NCBI GenBank assembly: GCA_038529355.1
Contig: JBCBDU010000005.1
Coordinates: 61,427 to 125,426 of the forward strand
DNA length: 64,000 nucleotides
Source: CALBPI01 sp038529355
Lineage (GTDB): Bacteria > Pseudomonadota > Gammaproteobacteria > Steroidobacterales > Woeseiaceae
Direction of reading: 5' to 3'
Shown: one piece after another, positions 26,309 through 35,625 of the stretch
Numbering within the stretch: the first letter of the stretch is position 1
Layout: each line of letters opens with the position of its first letter
The notes under the pieces: generated by a model
The model's database searches: none
What the model was told of the DNA's origin: nothing
What the model saw: the letters and a program-made list of their open reading frames with translations, nothing else
Program-made: the position numbers and the translations under genes

Positions 26309-26587
26309 TCAGGAGCGTTCCAGCACCGTATGGATCACCTTGTCGTATTCGAAATAGACGACAAAGCCTGCGTATTCCCAGCGCGTGATTGGTGGCTGAC
26401 CCACGGCGGCCCGGCGCGAGTTTGGCGCACCCCACTGTGACTCAACCTTGTTCATGCTCATGCCGCGCTGTGGCGCATTGCTGTCGGTGAGTACCTGGCG
26501 GTCGGTGCCGTCCAGAACATCAGCGCCAGCCTGGGCGCAAACGCAGAGCAATGCTACTGCTGAAACTTTGATCAAACGCTGCCACAT
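26309..26587 (-). CDS. Small exported protein with SmpA/OmlA-like domain
   Basis: 92 residues: signal peptide (MWQRLIKVSAVALLCVCAQA, cleavage near AGA-DV) then a short domain with GMSMNKVESQWGAPNSR, PPITRWEYAGFVVYFEYDKVIHTVL. The G-M-x-x-x-x-V-x-x-x-x-G-x-P pattern is that of the BamE/SmpA/OmlA fold, but there is no lipobox cysteine, so it is likely periplasmic. Similar small proteins occur widely in gammaproteobacteria with no known function. The frame is open 16 codons upstream; the ATG at 26587 begins the signal peptide. It is divergent from lolC. Confidence 0.72.
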   Translation of the reverse strand: MWQRLIKVSAVALLCVCAQAGADVLDGTDRQVLTDSNAPQRGMSMNKVESQWGAPNSRRAAVGQPPITRWEYAGFVVYFEYDKVIHTVLERS

Positions 26588-26748
26588 GGTGTTGCCCTCG
26601 CTGGCCGTGCACGCCACAAACGATAGTGGCGACATCTGTCATAACAGCCTGAAGAATAACATCAAGTGAGGTCCGCTCTACAGCACGGACCGGCGCAATC
26701 CGTGAACTACGTCTCGTAATCGGGCGATATTCGGGTAGGTATGGTTTA

Positions 26749-27999
26749 ATGCCGCGCATGATTGCCTCGGTAGAATTGATGATCGCGCTGCGCTATTTGC
26801 GGGCGCGACAGTCAACGCGTTTTGCCTCCTTCATCAGTTTTGCGTCGTTGCTGGGCGTTGCGATTGGTGTGGCTGCGCTCATTACCATTCTGTCGGTCAT
26901 GAACGGTTTCGAGCAAGAGTTACGGTCGCGATTGTTAGGCGTCCAAGCGCACGCTAGCATCAGCGGGGTTGACGGCGTGTTGCCCGACTGGCGGGCGCGA
27001 CGCGCCCAGATTCTTGCGGCACCCGATGTTGTCAGTGTACGGCCGGCCGTTAGTGTTGAAGGCATGGCAAGCGTCGATGGCAGATTGATCCCGCTGTTGG
27101 CCGAGGGTCTTGATCCGGCGTTGGAAGGCGCTGACAGCGACATTGCGCAGGCAGTGGTCGCAGGTTCGTTGCAAGCGCTGGCGCCAGGTTCACGGTCGAT
27201 GATTGTCGGTGCGTTACTTGCGCTGGACCTGGGCGTTGCACCCGGTGACAGCATTACGTTGTTGATACCGCGTGCCAATGATGGTGTCGTGGAGCCACGC
27301 TTGGTGCGGTTCCGGATCGCCGGTTTGTTCGACTCCGGCGTATCCGACTACGATACCGGGGTTGCGTATCTGCACTGGCAGGATGCTGCAGCGCTGCTGG
27401 ATCTGGGTGATGCTGTGAATGCGTTGCGCGTGAACGTGCGTGAGCCGTTCGAGGCGCGTGCGAGCATTGAGCGGATTGCAGCAACGCTCGGTGATGGCGT
27501 CACGTCGACAGACTGGACGCGCGAGAACGCCAGCTACTTTCGAGCGATCCGGTTAGAGAAGACAATGATGGCGCTGATGTTGTCATTGGTGATTGCCGTG
27601 GCTGCGTTCAACATCATTGCCAGCCTGGTGATGGTGGTCACCGACAAGGAGACTGACATCGCAATCCTTCGCACGCTTGGCCTGTCGGCCGATGGCGTCG
27701 TGCGCGTATTCTTTATGCAAGGGTTGATCATCGGTTGGATCGGCGTGCTTGCAGGCGTGTTGATCGGCACCTTGCTTGCCTTGAATGTGACAGCGGTTGC
27801 AGCGTTTATCGAGCGAGTTGTTGGGTTTCAGGTGATGCCGGCGGACGTTTACGTCATGACGCAAATCCCGTCGCTGGTGGTACCTGCAAATGTCTTCTGG
27901 ATCGGTGCGTTGGCATTGCTGCTGACCACGCTCGCCACGTTGTATCCGGCGCGTCGCGCGGCGCGTGTGCATCCGGCTAACGCGCTGCGCTACGGCTGA
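26749..27999 (+). CDS. lolC: Lipoprotein-releasing ABC transporter permease LolC
   Basis: 416 residues with the FtsX-like layout: one N-terminal membrane helix (FISFASLLGVAIGVAALITILSVMNGFE), a large periplasmic domain, then three C-terminal helices (ALMLSLVIAVAAFNIIASLVM, IGVLAGVLIGTLLALN, ANVFWIGALALLLTTLATL). LolCDE extracts mature lipoproteins from the inner membrane and passes them to LolA. Assigned LolC from first position and similarity to the typical LolC N-terminus; the two permeases are close paralogues, so the C/E labels could be swapped. Confidence 0.88.
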   Translation: MPRMIASVELMIALRYLRARQSTRFASFISFASLLGVAIGVAALITILSVMNGFEQELRSRLLGVQAHASISGVDGVLPDWRARRAQILAAPDVVSVRPAVSVEGMASVDGRLIPLLAEGLDPALEGADSDIAQAVVAGSLQALAPGSRSMIVGALLALDLGVAPGDSITLLIPRANDGVVEPRLVRFRIAGLFDSGVSDYDTGVAYLHWQDAAALLDLGDAVNALRVNVREPFEARASIERIAATLGDGVTSTDWTRENASYFRAIRLEKTMMALMLSLVIAVAAFNIIASLVMVVTDKETDIAILRTLGLSADGVVRVFFMQGLIIGWIGVLAGVLIGTLLALNVTAVAAFIERVVGFQVMPADVYVMTQIPSLVVPANVFWIGALALLLTTLATLYPARRAARVHPANALRYG

Positions 28000-28005
28000 C
28001 GCACG

Positions 28006-29247
28006 ATGAGTTTTGAAACCACCATTGGCCGGCGCTACGTGCGCGCAAGGACCGGATCAAGTTTTATCTCGTTTATTTCGGTGATTTCGATGCTCGGTGT
28101 GGCGATCGGTATCGCCGTGTTGATTGTCGTGTTGTCGGTTGTAAACGGGTTCGAGCGCGAGCTCACCGGCCGACTGCTTGCGATGTCGTCGCACGCAACG
28201 ATTGAGGGACTGGACGGCTCGCTGGCGGCGTGGCAACAGCGCCAGCAACGCGCCGTTGCCAATCCGTCGGTGTTGGCCGCGGCGCCGTACATAGAAACCA
28301 AGGCATTGGTGTCAGCAGGCGATGCATTGAGCGGCATCGTGATGCGCGGGGTGTTGCCAGCGCAAGAGGCCGATGTTGCAGCGCTGGACGTGTTGACTGT
28401 GGACGGCGGGTTTGATGCGCTGACTGAGCGCGGCTATGGTGCTGTGATCGGCGTTGATCTGGCCGAGGCGCTGGGCATTGGCATCGGCGACAAACTGCTG
28501 TTGATGATCGCCGAGGGTACCGTGACGCCGGCCGGCATCATGCCGCGCATGCGCCGTTTCACGGTCGTCGGCACGTTCCGCGCCGGCATGTACGAGTTTG
28601 ACCGGCGCTATGCATTCGTACACATGGATGATGCATCGCGACTGTTGCGCAGCGGCGATGATGTCACCGGCGTGAGGTTGCGCGTCGCCGATCTGTTTCA
28701 AGCGTCGAGCACGGCGCGCGAGGTCGCGATTGAACAGGGTGGCGGGGTGCTGATTAGTGACTGGACCCGGCGCCACTCCACGTTTTTCCGAGCCATTCAG
28801 ACAACGAAATCGATTTTGGCTGTCATTTTGATGCTGGTTGTCGGTGTCGCTGCGTTCAATATCGTCTCGACGTTGGTGATGGTTGTCCGCAGCAAACGGC
28901 GCGATATCGCGATTTTGCGCACGCTGGGGGCCTCGCGCGCCAGCGTGTTGGGCATTTTCGTCACCCAGGGCGCCATCATTGGCTGTGTCGGTGCATTTGC
29001 CGGCGTCGTGCTTGGCAGTGTGATCAGCGTGAACCTCGAATCATTGGTTGCCTTCGTCGAATCTGCATTTGGCATCACATTGCTAGCCGCAGACGTGTAT
29101 TTTATCAGCGACCTGCCGAGTGATCTGCGCATCAGCGATGTGGCACTCGTCGTTGTCGTTGCGTTGGTATTGGTATTTTTAGCGACGTTGTATCCGGCCT
29201 GGCGCGCCTCGCGTACCAACCCGGCTGAGGAGTTACGGTTTGACTAA
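28006..29247 (+). CDS. lolE: Lipoprotein-releasing ABC transporter permease LolE
   Basis: 413 residues, same topology as the upstream paralogue: helix FISVISMLGVAIGIAVLIVVLSVVNGFE cut short here by one, a periplasmic domain, and three C-terminal helices (ILMLVVGVAAFNIVSTLVM, CVGAFAGVVLGSVIS, VALVVVVALVLVFLATLYPAW). Shares the VNGFERELTGRLLAM and DWTRRHSTFFRAI blocks with its partner. ATG lies six bases after the lolC stop; its TAA overlaps the lolD start. The heterodimer with LolC binds LolD. Confidence 0.88.
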   Translation: MSFETTIGRRYVRARTGSSFISFISVISMLGVAIGIAVLIVVLSVVNGFERELTGRLLAMSSHATIEGLDGSLAAWQQRQQRAVANPSVLAAAPYIETKALVSAGDALSGIVMRGVLPAQEADVAALDVLTVDGGFDALTERGYGAVIGVDLAEALGIGIGDKLLLMIAEGTVTPAGIMPRMRRFTVVGTFRAGMYEFDRRYAFVHMDDASRLLRSGDDVTGVRLRVADLFQASSTAREVAIEQGGGVLISDWTRRHSTFFRAIQTTKSILAVILMLVVGVAAFNIVSTLVMVVRSKRRDIAILRTLGASRASVLGIFVTQGAIIGCVGAFAGVVLGSVISVNLESLVAFVESAFGITLLAADVYFISDLPSDLRISDVALVVVVALVLVFLATLYPAWRASRTNPAEELRFD

Positions 29248-29938
29248 GCCTGCGCCAGAACCTGCCGTGTTGCATTGCTTTGATGTGCGCAAGACGTTCG
29301 TCGAAGGCGAGCGTGAGCTGACCGTGCTTAGTGGCGTTGACCTCGTTGTGCAGCGTGGCGAGACGATCGCTGTCGTTGGTGCATCGGGCTCGGGTAAGAC
29401 GACCTTGTTGCAACTGCTGGGCGGTCTGGATGCGCCTGGCAGTGGCAAAATTTTGGTGGGCGGAGACGACATCGCTGTGATGACGGAGCGTGAGCGCGGC
29501 CGCATGCGCAACCGCATGATCGGTTTTATTTATCAGTTTCACCATCTGCTGCCGGAATTCAGCGCACGCGAAAATGTTGCGATGCCGCTGATGATTCGTC
29601 GCAAACAGCGCGCCGAGGCGTTGGCGCTTGCCGATGAGCTGTTAGAGCGTGTTGGCTTGGGGCATCGGTTGAATCATCGCCCGAGCCAGCTGTCCGGTGG
29701 TGAGCGCCAGCGCGCGGCTGTCGCTCGTGCGCTGATCACCCAGCCCAAACTGGTGCTGGCCGATGAGCCAACCGGCAATCTGGATCGCGAAACCGGCGAG
29801 CAGGTGCTGGCGTTAATGCTCGAGCTCAATCGCGACTTTGGTACCAGTCTGATCATCGTCACGCATGATGCGAGCATCGCGGCACGTATGTCGCGCGAAT
29901 TATCGCTGCAGGATGGTCAACTCAAACCACTGCGTTAG
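29240..29938 (+). CDS. lolD: Lipoprotein-releasing ABC transporter ATPase LolD
   Basis: 232 residues. Walker A GASGSGKTTLLQLLGG, the LolD/MacB-type segment GFIYQFHHLLPEFSARENV, signature LSGGERQRAAVARAL, Walker B LVLADEPTGNLD and the switch His in IIVTHD. Starts with TTG at 29240, overlapping lolE by eight bases. Its TAG overlaps the stop of the convergent DUF2062 gene by four bases. Confidence 0.95.
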   Translation: MTKPAPEPAVLHCFDVRKTFVEGERELTVLSGVDLVVQRGETIAVVGASGSGKTTLLQLLGGLDAPGSGKILVGGDDIAVMTERERGRMRNRMIGFIYQFHHLLPEFSARENVAMPLMIRRKQRAEALALADELLERVGLGHRLNHRPSQLSGGERQRAAVARALITQPKLVLADEPTGNLDRETGEQVLALMLELNRDFGTSLIIVTHDASIAARMSRELSLQDGQLKPLR

Positions 29939-30459
29939 AACGACTGCTTGCGGCGTTTGCGCCGGCGTTGCAGATAGTCGCCAATCCTTGAGCGCCAGAT
30001 GAGATCAACAAGCAGGTAGCCCAGCGCAGCGCATAGCGTGCCGAGCAGGGTGCAACCGAGCATCATCGGCATCCACAACGCGACCAGCTCCTCGGCGAGC
30101 CATGCGAGCGACAGTTCGAACGAGAATGGTTGCAGTGGCGTGCCCAGCATCCAGCAGCCTGTGCGGTAACCGGCGTAGTACATTGGCAGTATCGTCAACG
30201 GGTTAGCCACCCACGTCATCAACGTCGCCATCGGCAAGTTAACGCGCAACCCGATAGCGCTGAGCGCGGCGCCAATAAAGTGACCGGGCAGTGGTAGCCA
30301 CCCCCAGAACAGTCCAAGCGCGACGCCCGGCGCGATACTGCGTCTGCGCACGGCCCACAGGTTCGGGTCATCAAGCCAGCGGCGCAGCGGTGAGAGCCAG
30401 CGCCGGTTAATGACACTATGGCGTGTCGGGCTGATCGATTTAAAAAAACGCCGCGGCAT
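29935..30459 (-). CDS. DUF2062 membrane protein
   Basis: 174 residues with the DUF2062 layout: a basic N-terminus (MPRRFFKSISPTRH), IAPGVALGLFWGWLPLPGHFIGAALSAIGLRVNLP, TWVANPLTILPMYYAGYRTG, then LVALWMPMMLGCTLLGTLCAALGYLLV and a very basic tail. Several hydrophobic helices place it in the inner membrane. Function unknown. ATG at 30459 gives the usual start; the open frame goes 16 codons further. It is divergent from comEC and convergent with lolD. Confidence 0.82.
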   Translation of the reverse strand: MPRRFFKSISPTRHSVINRRWLSPLRRWLDDPNLWAVRRRSIAPGVALGLFWGWLPLPGHFIGAALSAIGLRVNLPMATLMTWVANPLTILPMYYAGYRTGCWMLGTPLQPFSFELSLAWLAEELVALWMPMMLGCTLLGTLCAALGYLLVDLIWRSRIGDYLQRRRKRRKQSF

Positions 30460-30622
30460 CTTCGTGACCGGTTCGTAAAACCTGAATGCTGACAGAAAAA
30501 CGTGCAAGCGACGTTGTCGAGTGCACGTTTACGGCGCGTTGTCATACAAATAGCAACAGCTGCGGTCGGGCAGCCGGCTCACACTGAAGGGCGTCAAGCA
30601 TTGCCAGCACGATGGAGTCAAT

Positions 30623-32731
30623 ATGCCGCGTTTCGTCGCCACCGGCATCTGTGCGTTGCTCCTTGCTGCAGTTTCAGTGCTGCGATGCACGCCGTCAGCG
30701 TATCCGGCGGCACTGTCCGCGCATGAGCTCACGATTACAGCTCGGGTCACTGTGCGCAGCGTGCCGCGCGTCAGCGAGTTTGGGCAGCAGATGGTGATGC
30801 GTGTGCATGATCCGGTGAGTGCCCGCCAGGTACAGGTGTTCTGGCCAGCGGGCAATCGTGTCCAGCGCAACGATGATTCGCTGTGTTGGCAGTTGACGTT
30901 GCGGCTGACGGCGCTGCATCGCGCTGGCAACCCTGGGTTACCCGATCGCGCCGGCCGGTTGCGCGCGCGGCGCATTGATGGTCTGGCGCAAGTGGTCGAT
31001 CACGCCGACAATCGACCTTGTGGTCGGCAACCGCGCGTCAGCAGCGTGCGACTGCGCGCGCGGCTGGGCGCGCAGATTCGCGCAGCCGTTGCAGATTCGG
31101 CAACCAGCGCTGTGCTCGTCGCACTGGCCACTGGCGATCGACAATACCTAACGCCAGCGCTGCGCGAGCGGTTTGCCAGAACCGGCACCGCCCACATCAT
31201 GGCCATTTCGGGCATGCACATCGGGCTCGTGGCCGGTTGCTGTTTTTTCATCGTGCGCTGGATCTTCAGTGGTCGTAGGCCGTACGTCGACGCGTGGGCG
31301 CTGGTGTGCAGCGTTTTGGCCGGATCGTGCTACGCGGGCCTGGCAGGTGGTGCGGTGCCGACGCTGCGCGCTGTTGCGATGTTGTCGCTGGCCGCCGTGT
31401 TCTGGCTGCGGCGCATTCGATTGGATTTAGTGCGCTTAACGCTGCTGGTCGCCGGCGCATTCTTGCTCGCCGACCCGGTGATGATCACCAGCCCCGCATT
31501 CATCATGTCATTCGCCGCGGTAGCAGCGTTGGGATTGGCGCAGCGGCGCGGGCGCGCCGTTCACGCCAACATGCAGCCTGGGCGTTTACGTGCGATTCGG
31601 GCACAGACGTTGTTATCAGTGGCGCTGATGCCGTTGGTTGCGACGCTGTTTGGCGAGGTCAGCATAATTTCTCTGGTTGTCAATGTGCTCGTGTTACCGG
31701 TGTTTGCTTTTGCGGTAATCCCGACATTGCTCACAGGAATTGTCGTTGCGCCGCTGGCATTGTCGTTGGCCGAAAATTTGTGGCGCCTGTCCGGGTTGCT
31801 GTGCGGAATGTTGCTCGAGGGGATGGCGATTGTTGTGCGGCATGTGCCGGGGTGGGTTGCTACTACGGGCTTGGGTGCCTTCGAGGCATCGCTGGCAGCA
31901 GGCATGTTACTGGCTGGCGTGCTGCTGGCAGGTTGGCCGGGCCGTGCGCTTTGGTTGCTCGCAGCCCCCATCGCTTTATTGGCGCGCGCGCAACCGGAAT
32001 CGGCCGGTTGTGTCAGTGCGCATATGCTCAATGTCGGCCACGGAACGGCGATCGTGCTCGCGGGTGAGCGGCGCCGTTGGCTCTATGACACCGGTCCTTC
32101 GTGGCGGGGCGGCGGCAGTGCGGCGCAGACGATTGTGATCCCCTACTTGCAGCGGCATTGGGGCGGTAGCTTTGCGCGCGCTGTGGTCAGCCATAGCGAC
32201 AACGACCATGATGGTGGTGTCGGCGAGCTGCGGCGACTAGCGCGTGCGCAAGCGTGGTTAGGGGTGCCCGGCGCCGTCTGCGTCGCCGGACAGCGCTGGC
32301 AGTTTGAGGGCGTGCGGTTTGAGGTGTTGTGGCCGCTGCCGGCTGCGCTTTCGGGGCAGCACAGCGATAACAATGCATCGTGTGTAGTACGAGTATCAAC
32401 GCACAATCAGGCACTGCTGTTGCTGGGTGATGTCGAACGTCAGGCTGAGCGTGAGCTGGTGAGTCTGGGCGGTCTGGCGGCCAATGTCAGCACGATGCCA
32501 CATCACGGCAGCAACAGCTCTTCAACGCCGGCACTGGTGGCGGCGATAACCCCTGCGCATGTCATCGCCAGCGCCGGTCGGCGACGCGGGTGGCAGCTGC
32601 CGCACGCCGGTGTAGAGCAACGCTGGCGCGATGCCAATGCGAGGGTACATGTGACGGCCCGCCATGGCGCCATTCAAGTGCGATTGTGCCGTGGTGCCAC
32701 ACAAGTTGTGACTGACGTCGCAAGCCTCTGA
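30623..32731 (+). CDS. DNA internalization-related competence protein ComEC/Rec2
   Basis: 702 residues. N-terminal OB-like region (DUF4131), a multi-helix Competence domain containing ALATGDRQYLTPALRERFARTGTAHIMAISGMHIGLV, and a C-terminal metallo-beta-lactamase-like domain with VVSHSDNDHDGGVGEL and MPHHGSNSSSTPALVAAI. ComEC forms the inner-membrane channel for single-stranded DNA in transformation. The gene starts an operon-like run that continues into exbB-exbD-msbA-lpxK-kdsB, as in several gammaproteobacteria. No other competence gene is in the window, so the strain's natural transformability cannot be judged. Confidence 0.92.
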   Translation: MPRFVATGICALLLAAVSVLRCTPSAYPAALSAHELTITARVTVRSVPRVSEFGQQMVMRVHDPVSARQVQVFWPAGNRVQRNDDSLCWQLTLRLTALHRAGNPGLPDRAGRLRARRIDGLAQVVDHADNRPCGRQPRVSSVRLRARLGAQIRAAVADSATSAVLVALATGDRQYLTPALRERFARTGTAHIMAISGMHIGLVAGCCFFIVRWIFSGRRPYVDAWALVCSVLAGSCYAGLAGGAVPTLRAVAMLSLAAVFWLRRIRLDLVRLTLLVAGAFLLADPVMITSPAFIMSFAAVAALGLAQRRGRAVHANMQPGRLRAIRAQTLLSVALMPLVATLFGEVSIISLVVNVLVLPVFAFAVIPTLLTGIVVAPLALSLAENLWRLSGLLCGMLLEGMAIVVRHVPGWVATTGLGAFEASLAAGMLLAGVLLAGWPGRALWLLAAPIALLARAQPESAGCVSAHMLNVGHGTAIVLAGERRRWLYDTGPSWRGGGSAAQTIVIPYLQRHWGGSFARAVVSHSDNDHDGGVGELRRLARAQAWLGVPGAVCVAGQRWQFEGVRFEVLWPLPAALSGQHSDNNASCVVRVSTHNQALLLLGDVERQAERELVSLGGLAANVSTMPHHGSNSSSTPALVAAITPAHVIASAGRRRGWQLPHAGVEQRWRDANARVHVTARHGAIQVRLCRGATQVVTDVASL

Positions 32732-32816
32732 ATTAACAGCGCTAACTCGGCGTCGTCGGTGGTAGCCACGTCACCTTCAAGGTATATTGCCCGATAACTT
32801 GGCTTGCGGATTCGCA

Positions 32817-33437
32817 ATGGTTGAAATAGTACAAGCGGGTGGTTGGTTGATGGCGCCGATAATTCTGTGCGCAATCATCACCACGGGCATCATCATTGAA
32901 CGATATTGGACACTGCAACAGCAGCGCGTTATCCCCACTGATCTGACCGCACAGGTGTGGGGTTGGGTGAAGAACGACGAGCTCACGCTGAAGCATCTGC
33001 AATCGCTGCACCACGGTAGCCCGCTGGGGCAAATTCTAGCTGCGGGACTCGCCAATCGGGATCGCGACAGAGCGGCGATGAAAGAGAGTATCGAAGATAC
33101 CGGTCGTCATGTCGTGCACGAGCTTGAGCGCTACGTTAATTCGCTAGGCACGATTGCCGGAATCTCGCCGCTGCTCGGTTTGCTCGGCACGGTGATTGGC
33201 ATGGTCAAGGTATTTACCGCGATCACAGCAGCAGGTGTTGGCAATCCCGCGGTGCTTGCCGGCGGTATTTCCGAGGCACTGATCACGACAGCGGCGGGTT
33301 TAACGGTCGCAATCCCTGCGCTGATTGGCTACCGGTATGTTCGTAACCGCGTCGATGCACTGGTTGTGCAGATGGAAAAAGAAGCGCTGAAACTGATTGA
33401 GGCGATTGGCCGGCGCCAGGACGAAACGCAGGAATGA
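32817..33437 (+). CDS. exbB: ExbB/TolQ-type proton channel protein
   Basis: 206 residues. First helix after MVEIVQAGGWLMAPIILCAIITTGIIIERYW, then two helices near the C-terminus: the conserved LGTIAGISPLLGLLGTVIGMVKVF and ISEALITTAAGLTVAIPALIGYRY. The frame is open ten codons upstream; ATG at 32817 fits the family. With ExbD it uses the proton gradient to drive an outer-membrane or envelope process; there is no TonB here, and pairs located before msbA are common without known partners. Confidence 0.9.
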   Translation: MVEIVQAGGWLMAPIILCAIITTGIIIERYWTLQQQRVIPTDLTAQVWGWVKNDELTLKHLQSLHHGSPLGQILAAGLANRDRDRAAMKESIEDTGRHVVHELERYVNSLGTIAGISPLLGLLGTVIGMVKVFTAITAAGVGNPAVLAGGISEALITTAAGLTVAIPALIGYRYVRNRVDALVVQMEKEALKLIEAIGRRQDETQE

Positions 33438-33859
33438 ACCTCTCCAGTCGGCAGCATGAAGAGCCGCAGGTGAACATGACGTCGTTGATCGATGTCGTGT
33501 TATTGCTGCTGGTGTTCTTCATGGTGACCAGCAGTTTCGTGCGCGAGTCCAGCGTTGAAATCAAGCTGCCCGAAGCTAGCAGCGAGGCGGTCTCAATGCC
33601 GGCCGAGGATGATCGGATCGAGATTACGATCACCAGCGATGGTCGCTACTTCGTCAACAATCGCGAGCTGGTCAACACGGAAGTGGCGACGCTGATCCGC
33701 GCGCTTGAAACGGTTGCGGCCGGTCGCAGCGGGTTGCCGGTGACGGTGCTCGCCGATGCCGACGCGCGTCATCAGGCAGTCATTCGCGCGCTCGACACGG
33801 CTGCTGCGCTTGGTTTCAATCAGATCAATATCGCAACCGTTGAACCGCAGGATGACTGA
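33434..33859 (+). CDS. exbD: ExbD/TolR-type biopolymer transport protein
   Basis: 141 residues: cytoplasmic start ending PQVNMTSLIDVVLLLLVFFMVTSSFV with the functional Asp at the head of the helix, then a periplasmic domain (IEITITSDGRYFVNNRELV, VTVLADADARHQAVIRALDTAAALGFNQINIAT). Overlaps exbB by four bases (ATGA), and msbA begins inside its last codons, so the three proteins are translationally coupled. Confidence 0.92.
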   Translation: MNLSSRQHEEPQVNMTSLIDVVLLLLVFFMVTSSFVRESSVEIKLPEASSEAVSMPAEDDRIEITITSDGRYFVNNRELVNTEVATLIRALETVAAGRSGLPVTVLADADARHQAVIRALDTAAALGFNQINIATVEPQDD

Positions 33860-35621
33860 GCGCACGTTGCCACCATCCGATGCACCCGTCGGTGCGGTCT
33901 ACAAACGCATCCTGTCCTATTCGTCACGGCACTGGCCGATGTTCATCATGGCGGGGGTCGGCATGATATTGACCGCAGCCGTTGAAGCCAGTTTGTCACT
34001 GATGATGAAGCCATTGACGGACGAGGCGCTGGTCGGCGATGGAGAAGGGTTGGCAGCGTGGATGCCGGTGGCATTTATCGTCGTGTTCATTGCGCGCGGT
34101 CTGGCCGGATTCATGTCCGAGTTCGCGCTCGGGTGGATCGGTCGACACGTCATCACACAAATGCGCCGCGATGTGTTCGATAAATACCTGACGCTACCAT
34201 CGTCGTTTTTTGATGTGCGATCGTCCGGTCCGCTGTTGTCAATGATGACGTACAACATCGAGATGATCGCCGAGTCGGCGACCAACGTTGTGACCATCAT
34301 TGTGCGTGACTCGCTGAAGTTGATCGCGCTCATCGGCGTCATGCTTTATACCAGTGCCAAGTTGTCAGCACTGGTCGCGATTGTGATTCCACTAATCGCT
34401 GTCGTCGTGCGTGTGCTTGCACGCAATTTCCGGCGCTACAGTGGACGTATCCAGAACACTGTGGGTGATGTGACGCAGGTCACCGAAGAGGTCGTGCAGG
34501 GGCACCGGGTGGTCAAGGTGTTTGGCGGGCAACGCTACGAGCGCTCGCGCTTCACGGAGGCGAATGAGTCCAATCGCCGCATGAACATGAAGATGGTAAC
34601 GTCCAAAGCGGCAGGTGTTGCCGTCACCCAGTTGTTGTTTGCGTTCGGTGTGGCCGGCGTGATCTGGATGGCGAGCAGCGAGTCAGCCAAAGGCGCGCTG
34701 AGCCCGGGCACCTTTGTTGCTTTCATGACGGCATTGATACTGCTGCTTGATCCGTTGCGACGCCTGACCAATATCAATGCTGCGATTCAGCGCGGTATCG
34801 CTGCGGCGCAAAGTGTCTTTGAGATTCTTGATGCAGGCGATGAGGTCGATAGCGGGACGGTGACTGCCGCGAGCGGTCCTGGGCGCATTGAATTCGAGGC
34901 CGTGTCGTTCGCCTATGCGGATGACAAATTGCCGGTGCTGAACGAGGTGTCGTTTAGCGTAGCTCCGGGCGAGACGCTGGCCATTGTCGGGCGTTCGGGC
35001 AGTGGCAAGTCAACGCTTGCCAGTTTGCTGCCGCGTTTTTATGACTTGCGCGAAGGCCGCATTCTGGTTGATGGAACGCCGATTGAGGATTTTCGTCTTG
35101 ACGTTCTGCGTGATCAGATCAGTTTGGTTAGCCAGGATGTGGTGCTATTCAACGACACCATTGAGAACAATCTGGCTTACGGCGCGCTCGGTGAAGTCTC
35201 CCGTGAGCGAATCGAGGCGGCTGCGGAGGCAGCCTACGTGATGTCCTTCGTCAGGGATTTGCCCGATGGCATGCAAACGGTAGTTGGTGATCGCGGTGTG
35301 TTGTTATCGGGCGGACAGCGACAACGGATTGCGATCGCACGCGCACTGCTCAAGGACGCACCTATACTGATCCTGGACGAGGCGACATCGGCACTTGATA
35401 CGCAGTCGGAGCGACACATTCAGGGGGCGCTGGAGCAGCTGATGCAGGAGCGCACGACACTTGTGATCGCGCATCGATTGTCGACGGTCGAACGCGCTGA
35501 TCAGATCATTGTGATGGATGCGGGGCGTATCGTTGAGCGCGGCTCGCACCAGCAATTGTTGCAACTACAAGGTCACTACGCCGGTTTGTATAACATGCAG
35601 TTCAGCGAAGAGGCGGGTTGA
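33852..35621 (+). CDS. msbA: Lipid A export ATP-binding/permease protein MsbA
   Basis: 589 residues. Six-helix permease followed by an ABC ATPase: Walker A VGRSGSGKSTLASLL, Q-loop LVSQDVVLFNDTI, signature LLSGGQRQRIAIARALL, Walker B ILILDEATSALD and switch IAHRLSTV. The frame is open further upstream inside exbD, but ATG at 33852 overlaps the exbD stop and gives the normal length. MsbA flips core-lipid A across the inner membrane; followed by lpxK four bases after its stop. Confidence 0.96.
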   Translation: MTERTLPPSDAPVGAVYKRILSYSSRHWPMFIMAGVGMILTAAVEASLSLMMKPLTDEALVGDGEGLAAWMPVAFIVVFIARGLAGFMSEFALGWIGRHVITQMRRDVFDKYLTLPSSFFDVRSSGPLLSMMTYNIEMIAESATNVVTIIVRDSLKLIALIGVMLYTSAKLSALVAIVIPLIAVVVRVLARNFRRYSGRIQNTVGDVTQVTEEVVQGHRVVKVFGGQRYERSRFTEANESNRRMNMKMVTSKAAGVAVTQLLFAFGVAGVIWMASSESAKGALSPGTFVAFMTALILLLDPLRRLTNINAAIQRGIAAAQSVFEILDAGDEVDSGTVTAASGPGRIEFEAVSFAYADDKLPVLNEVSFSVAPGETLAIVGRSGSGKSTLASLLPRFYDLREGRILVDGTPIEDFRLDVLRDQISLVSQDVVLFNDTIENNLAYGALGEVSRERIEAAAEAAYVMSFVRDLPDGMQTVVGDRGVLLSGGQRQRIAIARALLKDAPILILDEATSALDTQSERHIQGALEQLMQERTTLVIAHRLSTVERADQIIVMDAGRIVERGSHQQLLQLQGHYAGLYNMQFSEEAG

Positions 35622-35625
35622 GCCG